Of a stretch of 8,928 bases of DNA, positions 1-7,186 are shown in pieces. This DNA comes from Paracoccaceae bacterium (lineage in GTDB: Bacteria; Pseudomonadota; Alphaproteobacteria; Rhodobacterales; Rhodobacteraceae). The position numbers and the translations under genes are program-made. Within the stretch, counting starts at the first letter, position 1; each line of letters begins with the position of its first letter. Under the pieces are notes generated by a model that worked only from the letters and a program-made list of their open reading frames with translations, was not told where the DNA came from and searched no databases. Location of the stretch: assembly GCA_003447515.1 (NCBI GenBank), contig DLZA01000167.1:2403-11330 (forward strand), read 5' to 3'.

Positions 1-1689
1 TGCTATCCTCACAAAATCTTAACGGGTCGCCGTGATCGCATTCGGACGTTACGTCAGGCCGATGGCCTCTCGGGGTTCACTAAACGCAGTGAAAGCCCGT
101 TTGATCCTTTTGGTGCAGCCCACTCCTCCACCTCCATTTCAGCTGCACTCGGCTTTGCTGCTGCTCGTGATTTAGGCGGTGCACCCGAAAATGGTCTCGG
201 GGATGCAATTGCTGTGATTGGCGACGGCTCCATGTCCGCAGGCATGGCATATGAGGCGATGAATAATGCAGGTCATTTGAAGAAACGTATGTTTGTGATC
301 CTGAATGACAACGAAATGTCTATCGCGCCGCCTGTTGGTGCGATGTCTGCCTATTTATCAAAACTTTACGCAGGCGAACCGTTTCAAGACTTAAAATTTG
401 CAGCTAAAAGTGCTGTATCTTTACTACCAACACACTTTCAAGATGGTATGAAACGGGCTAAGGATATGGTCAAGCACATGACCGTTGGCGGTACACTATT
501 TGAGCAGCTTGGCTTTTCTTACCTCGGCCCCATCGACGGGCATGATATGGATCAATTGCTAAGCGTATTGCGAACAGTCAAGGTCCGTGCGACAGGGCCA
601 ATGCTGATCCACGTGATTACCAAAAAGGGCAAAGGCTATGCCCCAGCGGAAGCAGCTTCTGACAAATACCACGGTGTTTCCAAGTTTGATGTGATTAGTG
701 GTAAACAGAAAAAAACCCCGTCAAATGCACCAAGTTATACGTCTGTCTTTGCCCAGAGCCTGATAAAAGAGGCTGAGAAAGATACAAAAATTGCAGCAAT
801 TACTGCCGCCATGCCAGATGGCACAGGTCTGAATAAATTTGCCGAACGATTCCCGCAAAGAACCTTTGATGTGGGCATTGCTGAGCAGCACGCGGTTACG
901 TTTTCAGCAGGCCTTGCCGCGGGTGGGATCAAGCCGTTTTGCACACTCTACTCCACGTTCCTACAACGGGGCTATGATCAAGTCGTTCATGACGTTGCCA
1001 TCCAACGCCTTCCCGTTCGATTTGCCATTGATCGTGCTGGCTTGGTCGGTGCAGATGGCGCAACCCACGCAGGCAGTTTCGATATTGCATATCTTGCAAA
1101 TTTGCCAGGCTTTGTGGTTATGGCCGCAGCTGATGAAGCCGAGCTTGTGCACATGGTGGCTACTGCGGTTGCTATCGACGATCGCCCTAGCGCGTTTCGC
1201 TTCCCACGCGGGGAAGGGGTCGGAATTGACCTACCAGAACATGGTAAGCCGCTCGAAATTGGCAAAGGCCGCATTATAAAAAAAGGCTCCCAAGTTGCGC
1301 TTTTATCTTTTGGTACCCGCCTGCAAGAGTGTGAAAAAGCAGCAGAGTTACTGGCTCACAAAGGTGTCATGCCTACAATAGCAGATGCGCGTTTTGCAAA
1401 ACCTTTGGATGAAGACCTGATCATTGACTTAGTAAAAAATCATGAAGCACTGATTACAATTGAAGAAGGTGCTGTCGGTGGCTTCGGATCACATGTCATG
1501 CAATTCCTTTCTGATCAGGGTGTGTTCGATAAGGGTCTAAAATTCCGCTCTATGGTTTTACCTGATACGTTTATCGATCAGAATAGTCCCAATGCCATGT
1601 ATGATGTGGCGGGCATGAACGCTCCTCACATTGAGGCAAAAGTTCTCGACGTTCTAGAAATTTCTAGGATAGGTGTAGCCATTGCTTAG
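1..1689 (+). CDS. dxs: 1-deoxy-D-xylulose-5-phosphate synthase, 5'-truncated by the window edge
   Basis: Cytosolic thiamine-diphosphate enzyme that condenses pyruvate with glyceraldehyde 3-phosphate to DXP, the first step of the MEP isoprenoid pathway and also a source for thiamine and pyridoxal synthesis. The frame is open from base 1 and gives 562 residues; the family is about 640, so roughly 80 N-terminal residues lie upstream. Seen in order (numbering from base 1): [11 protein letters not shown] at the edge, SGFTKRSES and [10 protein letters not shown], the ThDP/Mg motif beginning GDG at residues 74-76 and closing with LNDNEMSI, the central-domain GIAEQHAVT with the presumed catalytic Glu at residue 295, [18 protein letters not shown], and a transketolase C-terminal domain with [14 protein letters not shown]. 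No frameshift is seen. The GTG at 214 is an internal Val codon, not a start. The gene converges on the RNA methyltransferase gene, 138 bp away. Confidence 0.97.
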   Translation, partial: CYPHKILTGRRDRIRTLRQADGLSGFTKRSESPFDPFGAAHSSTSISAALGFAAARDLGGAPENGLGDAIAVIGDGSMSAGMAYEAMNNAGHLKKRMFVILNDNEMSIAPPVGAMSAYLSKLYAGEPFQDLKFAAKSAVSLLPTHFQDGMKRAKDMVKHMTVGGTLFEQLGFSYLGPIDGHDMDQLLSVLRTVKVRATGPMLIHVITKKGKGYAPAEAASDKYHGVSKFDVISGKQKKTPSNAPSYTSVFAQSLIKEAEKDTKIAAITAAMPDGTGLNKFAERFPQRTFDVGIAEQHAVTFSAGLAAGGIKPFCTLYSTFLQRGYDQVVHDVAIQRLPVRFAIDRAGLVGADGATHAGSFDIAYLANLPGFVVMAAADEAELVHMVATAVAIDDRPSAFRFPRGEGVGIDLPEHGKPLEIGKGRIIKKGSQVALLSFGTRLQECEKAAELLAHKGVMPTIADARFAKPLDEDLIIDLVKNHEALITIEEGAVGGFGSHVMQFLSDQGVFDKGLKFRSMVLPDTFIDQNSPNAMYDVAGMNAPHIEAKVLDVLEISRIGVAIA

Positions 1690-1713
1690 GATCTTCTTAA
1701 CTAACCAAATTGT

Positions 1714-1749
1714 GCGAACGGTTCTGCAAGACTGGTAACCGAGGTTCGC
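1714..1749. other. Bulged hairpin in the dxs 3' gap
   Basis: GCGAAC (1714-1719) pairs with GTTCGC (1744-1749) and GGTT (1720-1723) pairs with AACC (1737-1740), leaving a 3-nt bulge GAG at 1741-1743 and a 13-nt loop. It lies 25 nt after the dxs stop. No T-run follows immediately, so it is not a classical intrinsic terminator. It could protect the mRNA 3' end or assist termination. Its right arm overlaps the left arm of the next hairpin, so only one of the two can form at a time. Confidence 0.35.
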
Positions 1750-1775
1750 CCGAATGTTTTTCAGGCGGTGTATTT
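1747..1775 (+). terminator. Possible intrinsic terminator of dxs
   Basis: CGCCCGAA (1747-1754) pairs with TTCAGGCG (1760-1767) with one C/A mismatch and a 5-nt loop. Four nucleotides later comes a T-rich run, TATTTTT. The stem strength is reasonable but the T-run is displaced from the stem, so this is a weak to moderate plus-strand terminator for dxs. Read on the minus strand the hairpin is not followed by T's, so it would not serve the converging operon in the same way. Confidence 0.4.
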
Positions 1776-1827
1776 TTAGAAGTGATCTTGATTAATATGA
1801 TGTTTAAATGATGCAGGTGTACCAGAT

Positions 1828-3054
1828 TTATACACGTGTAAATTGCGCAACCAATTCGCAGTGGCTAGACCATAAAAACTGATCTACGGTTTGCACCCAA
1901 TCGAGAGTAAAGCCTCCATCCAACAAAATTCGTGCATCACGTGCAAAGGTCGCTGGGTAACAAGACACGAAGGCAATTGTATTAACACTGCTAGCGGCTA
2001 GAAACTCTGTCTGTGCTTTGGCTCCTGCGCGTGGTGGGTCGATGACTGCTGCACCAAATGGTTTCAATTCATCTTCGCGCAATGGATTATGGAATAAATC
2101 GCGCGTGTTTGTTTCTACCTTCTTCAAGCCAACCGCGGTGCGCCACCCTTTATCGAGCGCAGCGAGCATTGTTCCATCTGACTCAAAAGCTGCAATTTCA
2201 GCATTCTTTGCTAGCGGCAGCGTAAATGTCCCACAGCCTGAAAATAGATCAGCAATTTTCTTTGTTTTGCCAACAATTTCCTGCACCGTTTCAACTAGCG
2301 CTGCTTCGCCATCTTGGGTCGCTTGCAAAAAAGATCCCGAGGGTGGTGTTACACGAGCTGCACCAAATTGCTGCTGAGCAGCCATGCGTTCAATAATGAT
2401 TTCACCGTTCCAAAACAAACGTGAAAACCCGTGTTTACTCATAATTTTGATGGCCTGTTCTCGTATTTCATTGTCTAGTGGCAGGGCGTCATTAACGCTT
2501 ATATCTAATCCACCAAGGCTCGTTGCAACCGCAATCCGTACTTCACTTTTGCGTGATGTAGCCATTTTTACCAGTGCCTTGAGCCCTGTGAAACCAGCGC
2601 TGATATTAGGGTGTACCAGGACACAATTATCGATTGGTACAATTTGCGACGTTCCGCGGGTATGAAATCCTAAATAGGCTCCCGTTTTAGTCCGCTTGCC
2701 TGTAAAAATTGCCCGCCTGCGAGACTGGGTTGGGGAAGTGATTGAAGCCCGAAATTCTGTTTCCAACCCTTGTTTTGCGAGTGCATCACGCACCAAATCT
2801 TGCTTCCAATGTGCTAGAAATGTTCTTTCAATATGCTGCGTTGAGCATCCACCACAGATTTTGAAATGGGAACAGGGTGGTTTCACACGCAAAGAAACAG
2901 GTTCTAAAATTCGTGCTTTTTCCATGCGCTCATGAACGATTTGTCCATCAACTCGCTCACCTGGAACCGTGTAAGGTGCAAAGATTTCAGTCCCGTTTAA
3001 CGTGCCAATTCCATCACCTTTTGCACCAAGTTTTTTAATCAGAATTTCAGTCAT
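1828..3054 (-). CDS. TrmA/RumA-family class I SAM-dependent RNA (uracil-5-)methyltransferase
   Basis: Predicted cytosolic enzyme that methylates C5 of a uridine in rRNA or tRNA using S-adenosylmethionine. The 408-residue protein has an N-terminal TRAM-like beta domain (about 1-50), a 4Fe-4S cysteine set C61, C67, C70 (CSHFKICGGC) and C144, the substrate-side SFLQAT (Q245), the SAM-binding motif DLFSGCGT (269-275), DPPRAG (339-344), the catalytic Cys365 in SCYPATFARD, and a C-terminal Glu400 in HCELVA as presumed general base. All key family residues are present. An in-frame ATG exists 21 codons upstream, but I chose 3054 because the lysE stop and this ATG share ATGA (3051-3054) and the family N-terminus begins MTEILIKKLGAKGDGIG. 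No clear ribosome binding site precedes it, so translation probably depends on coupling. The exact base (RlmD-like, RlmC-like or TrmA-like) cannot be decided here. Confidence 0.93.
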   Translation of the reverse strand: MTEILIKKLGAKGDGIGTLNGTEIFAPYTVPGERVDGQIVHERMEKARILEPVSLRVKPPCSHFKICGGCSTQHIERTFLAHWKQDLVRDALAKQGLETEFRASITSPTQSRRRAIFTGKRTKTGAYLGFHTRGTSQIVPIDNCVLVHPNISAGFTGLKALVKMATSRKSEVRIAVATSLGGLDISVNDALPLDNEIREQAIKIMSKHGFSRLFWNGEIIIERMAAQQQFGAARVTPPSGSFLQATQDGEAALVETVQEIVGKTKKIADLFSGCGTFTLPLAKNAEIAAFESDGTMLAALDKGWRTAVGLKKVETNTRDLFHNPLREDELKPFGAAVIDPPRAGAKAQTEFLAASSVNTIAFVSCYPATFARDARILLDGGFTLDWVQTVDQFLWSSHCELVAQFTRV

Positions 3055-3632
3055 ATAAACACCATTATTGCTGATAGAGCGAGCAGAGTTGCCATAATTG
3101 TCCGAAATGTGAACCAACGCCTTTCATTGTTTAAAAGAACGGACAAGAGCATGCCTGAATATGTCCAGAAAACGCAAACAAAAAGGTTGATGCAGATAAA
3201 CCCCGTTGCCACTCGTGCAGCCTCGCTCCAGGGGCTGAGGCCGATAGAATATCCTGATGATGCAGCCAAGGCCACAGCCCAAATTTTCGGGTTAATCCAT
3301 TGAAATACAGTACCTTTAACAAACGTCCATGGGCTTTCAATTGATTGCGTAACCGCCCCCTTTTTGGGAAATAACAGTTGATATGCCATCCACAAAATCC
3401 AAGTAAAAGAAACCAACTGCAGCACAAACTGCAGCTGTGGTTGCGATACAATCACCGCGCCAATTCCCAAACCACAAATGCCACCGATAATGCCCGTTCC
3501 TATCACCACACCTAGCAAGTGTGGCAAGGTCGCCCACACCCCAAACCGTGCACCACTGCTGGTCAACAGGATTACGTTTGGTCCAGGGCTGATCAGACCT
3601 ACGATTAAAAATATAATTAACGGGCTAAACAT
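3051..3632 (-). CDS. LysE/RhtB-family amino-acid exporter
   Basis: Inner-membrane protein of 193 residues, a typical family length. LysE-family members export amino acids such as lysine, threonine or homoserine; the substrate of this one is unknown. The N-terminus carries the family signature SPGPNVILLTSSGARFG (PGPN at 16-19), and NPKIWA (114-119) is the second conserved family block. About six hydrophobic segments are visible, near residues 4-24, 34-62, 66-88, 115-130, 141-167 and 174-193. The start ATG lies inside the end of the CCA-enzyme gene (8-nt overlap, 3625-3632), and the stop overlaps the methyltransferase start by 4 nt. No strong Shine-Dalgarno is seen before the start. It has no obvious functional link to the RNA genes on either side, so it is probably a passenger of the operon. 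Confidence 0.92.
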   Translation of the reverse strand: MFSPLIIFLIVGLISPGPNVILLTSSGARFGVWATLPHLLGVVIGTGIIGGICGLGIGAVIVSQPQLQFVLQLVSFTWILWMAYQLLFPKKGAVTQSIESPWTFVKGTVFQWINPKIWAVALAASSGYSIGLSPWSEAARVATGFICINLFVCVFWTYSGMLLSVLLNNERRWFTFRTIMATLLALSAIMVFI

Positions 3633-4779
3633 CAGCTAGCAAAGTTGTTTTGGTTTTACTGAACCCAGAATTAATCCAGTCGTTCTCTAACCTGTTCAAA
3701 AGGTCCCCAATGGCTTTCCCTGTCAGCGAACTAGGCAAGTCTACTGCTTTGATGGGGAACTCTGCTGCGCAGCCCTTCTTGATCTGCTCCATTAAGTGGC
3801 CCGCAGGATGACTTTCCGAAGCTGCCGCTGTAACCAACACCATATCTAGCGTGGTATCCCGCCCAAACCGATAAGCCGTCTCAGCATATTCAGCCCCATG
3901 ATCCACAGCCTTGTAAAAAGCTACAATTCGTTTTCTTTCAGCCTTGGATAAACGTAAATTTTCAACTTGATTTTCACCGCCTAGACATATTAGCCGACGC
4001 ATCCAATCGCCTGTTAGCCCCAAATTTTCTTCTAAAAATAACAGAGGTCCTAAAGCCCGGGTATTACTGCCAGGTAAAATTTGCATTAATACGCCGGAAT
4101 GTTCCATTGCTGCGAGTGTGCGAAGGGGGTGCTCGGCGGATAAAATCTTTCGAAACTCTATCCCAATTCTTTCTTTCGAAACTAATGAAAGGCCATCCAA
4201 ATTCATTGCAATAGCTGCCATAGCATCGGGGTCAATGCCGCCGTCTTGATCCGCGTACCAAGCGTGAAATCGAAAATACCTCAAGATACGTAAGTAATCT
4301 TCGCGTATGCGTTCCTGTGCATCTGCAATGAACCTGACATTACGATTGTGTAAATCACCTATCACATTAAGTGGATCTACAAGCTCCCCGCGCCCGTCCG
4401 CATAAAGTGCATTCATTGTGAAATCACGGCGCAGCGCATCTTCCATAATGTTATCTGAAAACGCTACAACGGCGCGGCGACCTTGGGTTTCAACATCTTT
4501 ACGAAAACTTGTAATTTCAAAGGATTGACCATTAACCAGAATTGTAATTGTGCCATATTCAAGCCCCGTTGGGATAAACTTGAACCGCGCTTCTTTAGCT
4601 ACCTCAATCGTTTGTTCAGGTACTGCTGACGTTGATAGATCGATGTCTGCAACTGTTTGGTCCAACAACGTATTGCGCACGCAGCCACCTACAAAAAAAA
4701 TCTGATGCCCACGCGTCTCAAACGCCCTAATCAGGCGCTGAACACCTGCATCCATGATCCAATCAGCTGTTAGTTTCAT
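3625..4779 (-). CDS. cca: CCA tRNA nucleotidyltransferase (class II)
   Basis: Adds or repairs the 3'-terminal CCA of tRNAs from CTP and ATP in the cytosol. The 384-residue protein shows the class II nucleotidyltransferase head: GGCVR (31-35), the metal-binding DID (45-47), TGLEYGTITI (71-80), RRDFTMNAL (117-125), and the nucleotide-selecting EDYLRILR (160-167), followed by FRFHAWYA and an SKERIGIEFRKIL helix region. The C-terminal half is less conserved and presumably binds the tRNA. Length matches alphaproteobacterial members, and no HD domain is evident. The ATG lies inside the preceding Nudix gene (17-nt overlap, 4763-4779), with no clear ribosome binding site, so coupled translation is likely. 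A poly(A) polymerase is the related alternative, but size and motifs favour the CCA enzyme. Confidence 0.94.
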   Translation of the reverse strand: MKLTADWIMDAGVQRLIRAFETRGHQIFFVGGCVRNTLLDQTVADIDLSTSAVPEQTIEVAKEARFKFIPTGLEYGTITILVNGQSFEITSFRKDVETQGRRAVVAFSDNIMEDALRRDFTMNALYADGRGELVDPLNVIGDLHNRNVRFIADAQERIREDYLRILRYFRFHAWYADQDGGIDPDAMAAIAMNLDGLSLVSKERIGIEFRKILSAEHPLRTLAAMEHSGVLMQILPGSNTRALGPLLFLEENLGLTGDWMRRLICLGGENQVENLRLSKAERKRIVAFYKAVDHGAEYAETAYRFGRDTTLDMVLVTAAASESHPAGHLMEQIKKGCAAEFPIKAVDLPSSLTGKAIGDLLNRLENDWINSGFSKTKTTLLADV

Positions 4780-5407
4780 AAGAATGTTCTAAGCGATCTA
4801 CGAACATGCGCAACATTCGCGCTGTGGCACCCCAAATGTAATAAGGACCAAACGGCACGACATAATACCGTCGCAGCTTTCCCATCCAAATGCGTTCCTC
4901 GATAAAATAATTTTCCAGGTTTGTCAGGTGATCAAGCGGCACACTGAACACTTCCTCGACCTCACCAGGGTCAGAAATGGCCAAGAATTCTGGTGAAATC
5001 CGCGCCACAATTGGCTGTACTTCAAATCCCGTCACGGTGCGGTGTAGTGGCAGTTTTCCAATTAAGTCAGTATGCAAATTGCGCAGACCAATCTCTTCCT
5101 CTGCCTCGCGCAAAGCTGCATGTTCAATACTCCGATCTGTCGCATCAATTTTGCCACCAGGAAACGCAATTTGTCCAGGATGGTGTTTTAAATGTGCCGC
5201 ACGACGGGTTAAAATCACACGCAAACCAGTTGGTACATCCAAAATTGGCACCATAACTGCAGCGGGTTTGTAGCTCGACCTTGGCAGAGGCTTATCCGCG
5301 TTCAGATCAAAATCAGACGACGCTAAATGGTCTAAATCGCCGTTTGTGGCTCTCTTAATTTGATCCCAATTTACAGATATTTTGGCGTCACGACTCATTA
5401 ACCGCAT
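4763..5407 (-). CDS. CoA-type Nudix hydrolase (coenzyme A pyrophosphatase family)
   Basis: Predicted to split the diphosphate of coenzyme A or its derivatives into 4'-phosphopantetheine and 3',5'-ADP, disposing of damaged or excess CoA. The 214-residue protein has the CoA-Nudix signature LTRRAAHLKHHPGQIAFPGG (66-85), which runs directly into a Nudix box ending LREAEEEIGL (99-108). The box has the spacing typical of this subfamily, slightly longer than the classical one. IWGATARML (191-199) near the C-terminus is also characteristic. The start at 5407 has AGGA at 5412-5415, 4 nt upstream; ATG at 5398 is a possible alternative 3 codons in. The start lies inside the end of hslO (20-nt overlap, 5388-5407) and the stop inside the CCA gene. 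True substrate is inferred from family only. Confidence 0.92.
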   Translation of the reverse strand: MRLMSRDAKISVNWDQIKRATNGDLDHLASSDFDLNADKPLPRSSYKPAAVMVPILDVPTGLRVILTRRAAHLKHHPGQIAFPGGKIDATDRSIEHAALREAEEEIGLRNLHTDLIGKLPLHRTVTGFEVQPIVARISPEFLAISDPGEVEEVFSVPLDHLTNLENYFIEERIWMGKLRRYYVVPFGPYYIWGATARMLRMFVDRLEHSYETNS

Positions 5408-6383
5408 CTTTTCCTAGTGTGCTTGGCTCTAATTCATAATGTGCACCACAAAACTGACAATCCGCAGTAACCATGCCGTTGTCCGCAGTCATATGTTTAA
5501 TGTCTTTGATTGAATAAATCGACATAGTCTGACGTACTTTTTCCTCACCACAAGTGCAGCCAAACTTTATCGGTTGAGCGGGGAAAATACGTGGTGTTTC
5601 TTGGTGGAACAGGCGGTGCAAAAGCTGTTCCTGCCCTACGTGTGGGCCGATAAGCTCTGTTTCCTCGGCGGAGTCCATCAGGATTGTAGCACGGCTCCAG
5701 TTTTCTGCGTCGTCATCTGATAGTAAATCATCTGCTTGCAACAAACCCCCTTCACCTGATCCACCATCTTTCTGAATTGAGGGCGACGCCTTTGGCATAT
5801 GTTGTACCATAATGCCGCCTGCGCGCCATTTCATATCAACATCGCTGCGTGTTTCCTGCGCTGTGATGGTTTTAAATCGCGTTGGTAATTGCTCAGATTG
5901 CGCGAAATATGTTTCAGCGCATTTAGATAAGGATCCACCGGCCAGTGGCGTAATTCCTTGATAGGGTTTCGTGCCAGAGCCTTGGTCTATTAAAATTGCA
6001 AACATACCCTTGCCAATCAAATCGAAACCTTCTTTTTTTGTGGTTTCAATGCTTTCAGAGTTATAACTCGCATAAGCACGGATCCGAGCAGGTTCCATTT
6101 CGGATTGTGGAGCAAAATAATCAGTTGCGATTATGCGCAATGGTCCATCACCACGAATCTGGATTGACAGCTTCCACCGCAGACCGATTGTTTGACCAAT
6201 CAATGCAGTCAACAAAGCCGCTTCTGCAACCAGTGCGGAAACCACAAATGGGTAGTTGTGTTGGCTTAGGATTTTGTTGAGTGTCCCATCGAGCCTTGTC
6301 ACACGTCCGCGCACATCCGCTGCGTCTAGTTGGAATGGAAGGATTACGTCATCCCATTTTTTGGTTATATCGTTGGCTTGCAT
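5388..6383 (-). CDS. hslO: Hsp33 redox-regulated chaperonin
   Basis: Cytosolic holdase chaperone activated when oxidation and heat release zinc from its C-terminal cysteine centre. The 331-residue product has the N-terminal core (LPFQLDAADVRGRVTRLDG, 15-33), YQGITPLAGG (141-150), AGGIMVQHMPKA (188-199) and the zinc site CTC (Cys276, Cys278) with CQFC (Cys309, Cys312), so all four redox cysteines are present. It is longer than the roughly 290-residue E. coli protein. Much of the excess is a Gly/Asp-rich linker at about 200-228. I chose ATG 6383 over a 43-codon N-terminal extension because the homologous sequence starts with MQANDITKKW and AGGA/GGGT (6387-6394) lies just upstream. It is the first gene of the five-gene overlapping operon, and the 91-bp region before it is shared with a divergent Nudix gene. 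Confidence 0.95.
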   Translation of the reverse strand: MQANDITKKWDDVILPFQLDAADVRGRVTRLDGTLNKILSQHNYPFVVSALVAEAALLTALIGQTIGLRWKLSIQIRGDGPLRIIATDYFAPQSEMEPARIRAYASYNSESIETTKKEGFDLIGKGMFAILIDQGSGTKPYQGITPLAGGSLSKCAETYFAQSEQLPTRFKTITAQETRSDVDMKWRAGGIMVQHMPKASPSIQKDGGSGEGGLLQADDLLSDDDAENWSRATILMDSAEETELIGPHVGQEQLLHRLFHQETPRIFPAQPIKFGCTCGEEKVRQTMSIYSIKDIKHMTADNGMVTADCQFCGAHYELEPSTLGKDAVNES

Positions 6384-6386
6384 TAA

Positions 6387-6396
6387 TCCTACCCTT
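6387..6396 (-). promoter_or_regulatory. Ribosome binding site fixing the hslO start
   Basis: On the minus strand AAGGGTAGGA precedes ATG 6383. It offers two purine-rich SD-like stretches, GGA 3 nt and AGGG about 8 nt from the ATG. This supports the 6383 start over the longer open frame, whose extra 43 residues run through the promoter region and do not resemble Hsp33. Confidence 0.6.
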
Positions 6397-6407
6397 GTTA
6401 AGCGGTC

Positions 6408-6436
6408 CAGATAGTGCTGTTTACACAGAAGTGCAA
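6408..6436 (-). promoter_or_regulatory. Candidate hslO operon promoter
   Basis: Minus strand: TTGCAC (6431-6436), a 17-bp spacer, then TATCTG (6408-6413), placed so that transcription would begin around 6400, about 17 nt before the hslO ATG. The match to the housekeeping sigma-70 consensus is weak. It also resembles the alphaproteobacterial RpoH form CTTG-N17/18-CYTATNT, reading ATTG-N18-ACTATCT, with one mismatch in each box. RpoH control would suit a heat/redox chaperone, but this is inference from a short, imperfect match. Confidence 0.3.
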
Positions 6437-6439
6437 TTG

Positions 6440-6450
6440 CCGCGACGCGG
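6440..6450. repeat. Perfect short inverted repeat, possible operator
   Basis: CCGCG-A-CGCGG is an exact 5-1-5 dyad in the divergent gap between hslO and the plus-strand Nudix gene. It lies just upstream of the candidate hslO -35 and 25 nt before the Nudix ATG. It touches the next dyad. It could be a regulator half-site pair or chance; no known operator is recognised. Confidence 0.35.
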
Positions 6451-6462
6451 TGTTTCAAACAC
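6450..6462. repeat. Perfect short inverted repeat next to the first dyad
   Basis: GTGTTT-C-AAACAC is an exact 6-1-6 dyad ending 12 nt before the Nudix ATG at 6475, directly ahead of the AGGGA ribosome binding site (6463-6467). A protein bound here, or a small hairpin in the mRNA, could affect expression of the Nudix gene. A similar imperfect element, CTGT-TTAC-ACAG, lies at 6417-6428. Confidence 0.4.
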
Positions 6463-6474
6463 AGGGAAATTTTC

Positions 6475-6915
6475 ATGCGTCGATTTGGGGAGCCGTTTAA
6501 GCAGGGTGTCACTTATGTGCGTCGACCCGGCGCTTATGCCATTATCCCTGATGGTGATGACTTGCTGCTTACGTTGCAGGACGCCCATGAGCTAGAGCTA
6601 CAACTTCCCGGTGGCGGCATTGATCCAGGCGAAACACCAGTGCGGGCGTTGCATCGTGAAGTATTTGAGGAAACGGGCTATCACATTACAAACATTTGCC
6701 GCCTTGGTGTCTACCAGCGGTATACGTTTATGCCTGAGTACGGCATTTGGGCGCATAAAATTTGCCACATTTTTAAATGTATGCCGACGCTTCAAATCAG
6801 TGACCCAGTTGAGCCTGATCATACTGTAGTTTGGATGAATCCAAAATCCGCCACATCAATGTTGTCAAATGCAGGAGACCGTCACTTTTTATGTCAATGG
6901 ATGGCCTCTCGATAG
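6475..6915 (+). CDS. Nudix hydrolase of unknown substrate
   Basis: A 146-residue single-domain Nudix protein, unlike the CoA-type one in the neighbouring operon. The box is exactly canonical: G47-x5-E53-x7-R61-E62-V63-x-E65-E66-x-G68, within LPGGGIDPGETPVRALHREVFEETGY, so the metal-binding glutamates are intact. The upstream strand GAYAIIPDGDDLLLTLQ and the downstream EPDHTVVWMNP region fit the family fold. Such proteins hydrolyse nucleoside diphosphates linked to another moiety (NTPs, dinucleoside polyphosphates, ADP-ribose and others); nothing here fixes the substrate. The start has AGGGA at 6463-6467, 7 nt upstream. It is transcribed divergently from hslO across 91 bp, and its 3' end faces the alpha/beta hydrolase gene. 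Confidence 0.9.
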   Translation: MRRFGEPFKQGVTYVRRPGAYAIIPDGDDLLLTLQDAHELELQLPGGGIDPGETPVRALHREVFEETGYHITNICRLGVYQRYTFMPEYGIWAHKICHIFKCMPTLQISDPVEPDHTVVWMNPKSATSMLSNAGDRHFLCQWMASR

Positions 6916-6933
6916 CCAGGTTTTGCTATTTTC
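6912..6933 (+). terminator. Weak terminator-like hairpin after the Nudix gene
   Basis: ATAGC (6912-6916) pairs with GCTAT (6925-6929) around an 8-nt loop and runs straight into TTTT. It overlaps the Nudix stop codon. The stem is only 5 bp, mostly A-T, so termination efficiency would be low. No better candidate is seen in the following gap. Confidence 0.3.
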
Positions 6934-7186
6934 TGTGAGTCCTTGGATTAATGCTGGATACCTGACAGACAATCGCTTGCCTGTGAAGCCTGATATTAAT
7001 CTCATTACGCAAGATATACGACACATTTTCTCATAGCTTGAGGGGTTGCGTGATGTTGTAAGGTTATTGAAATTTAATCCATAGAAAGGAATGCAATCAC
7101 TAATTTCATGTATTGTTAATATAATTATACGTAGTTTTTAGGGAAGTCTTTTTGAGTCCATTACCGATCCATTCTGCGACGGAGCT
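6916..7186. other. Gene-poor convergent intergenic gap
   Basis: This 271-bp stretch between two converging genes holds no gene I can support. It becomes AT-rich from about 7080, with the 10-bp palindrome TATAATTATA. A 20-nt imperfect hairpin (6965-6984: ACAG-A-CAA, loop TCGC, TTG-C-CTGT) is present without a T-run. No tRNA or recognisable small RNA is seen. Confidence 0.5.

Noticed and set aside
839..1279. A 146-codon plus-strand frame and two minus-strand frames inside dxs.
   Set aside because: All lie within a fully supported dxs reading frame and their translations have no family-like sequence; they are shadows.
3055..3117. Earlier ATG for the RNA methyltransferase, 21 codons upstream.
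   Set aside because: It lies inside lysE, the added residues are unlike the family, and the ATGA stop/start overlap at 3051-3054 marks the natural start.
6384..6512. N-terminal extension of hslO by 43 codons.
   Set aside because: The extension runs through the divergent promoter region and past the start of the Nudix gene, and does not look like Hsp33. ATG 6383 has its own ribosome binding site.
6889..7026. Minus-strand open frame of 45 codons (begins MCRISCVMRL) across the gap after the Nudix gene.
   Set aside because: It overlaps the 3' end of the Nudix gene, resembles no family I know, and has only a poor purine stretch upstream. It is probably chance.
7115..7135. AT-rich TATAATTATA palindrome as a promoter or attachment site.
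   Set aside because: A single 10-bp AT palindrome in AT-rich sequence is expected by chance, and no gene starts downstream.
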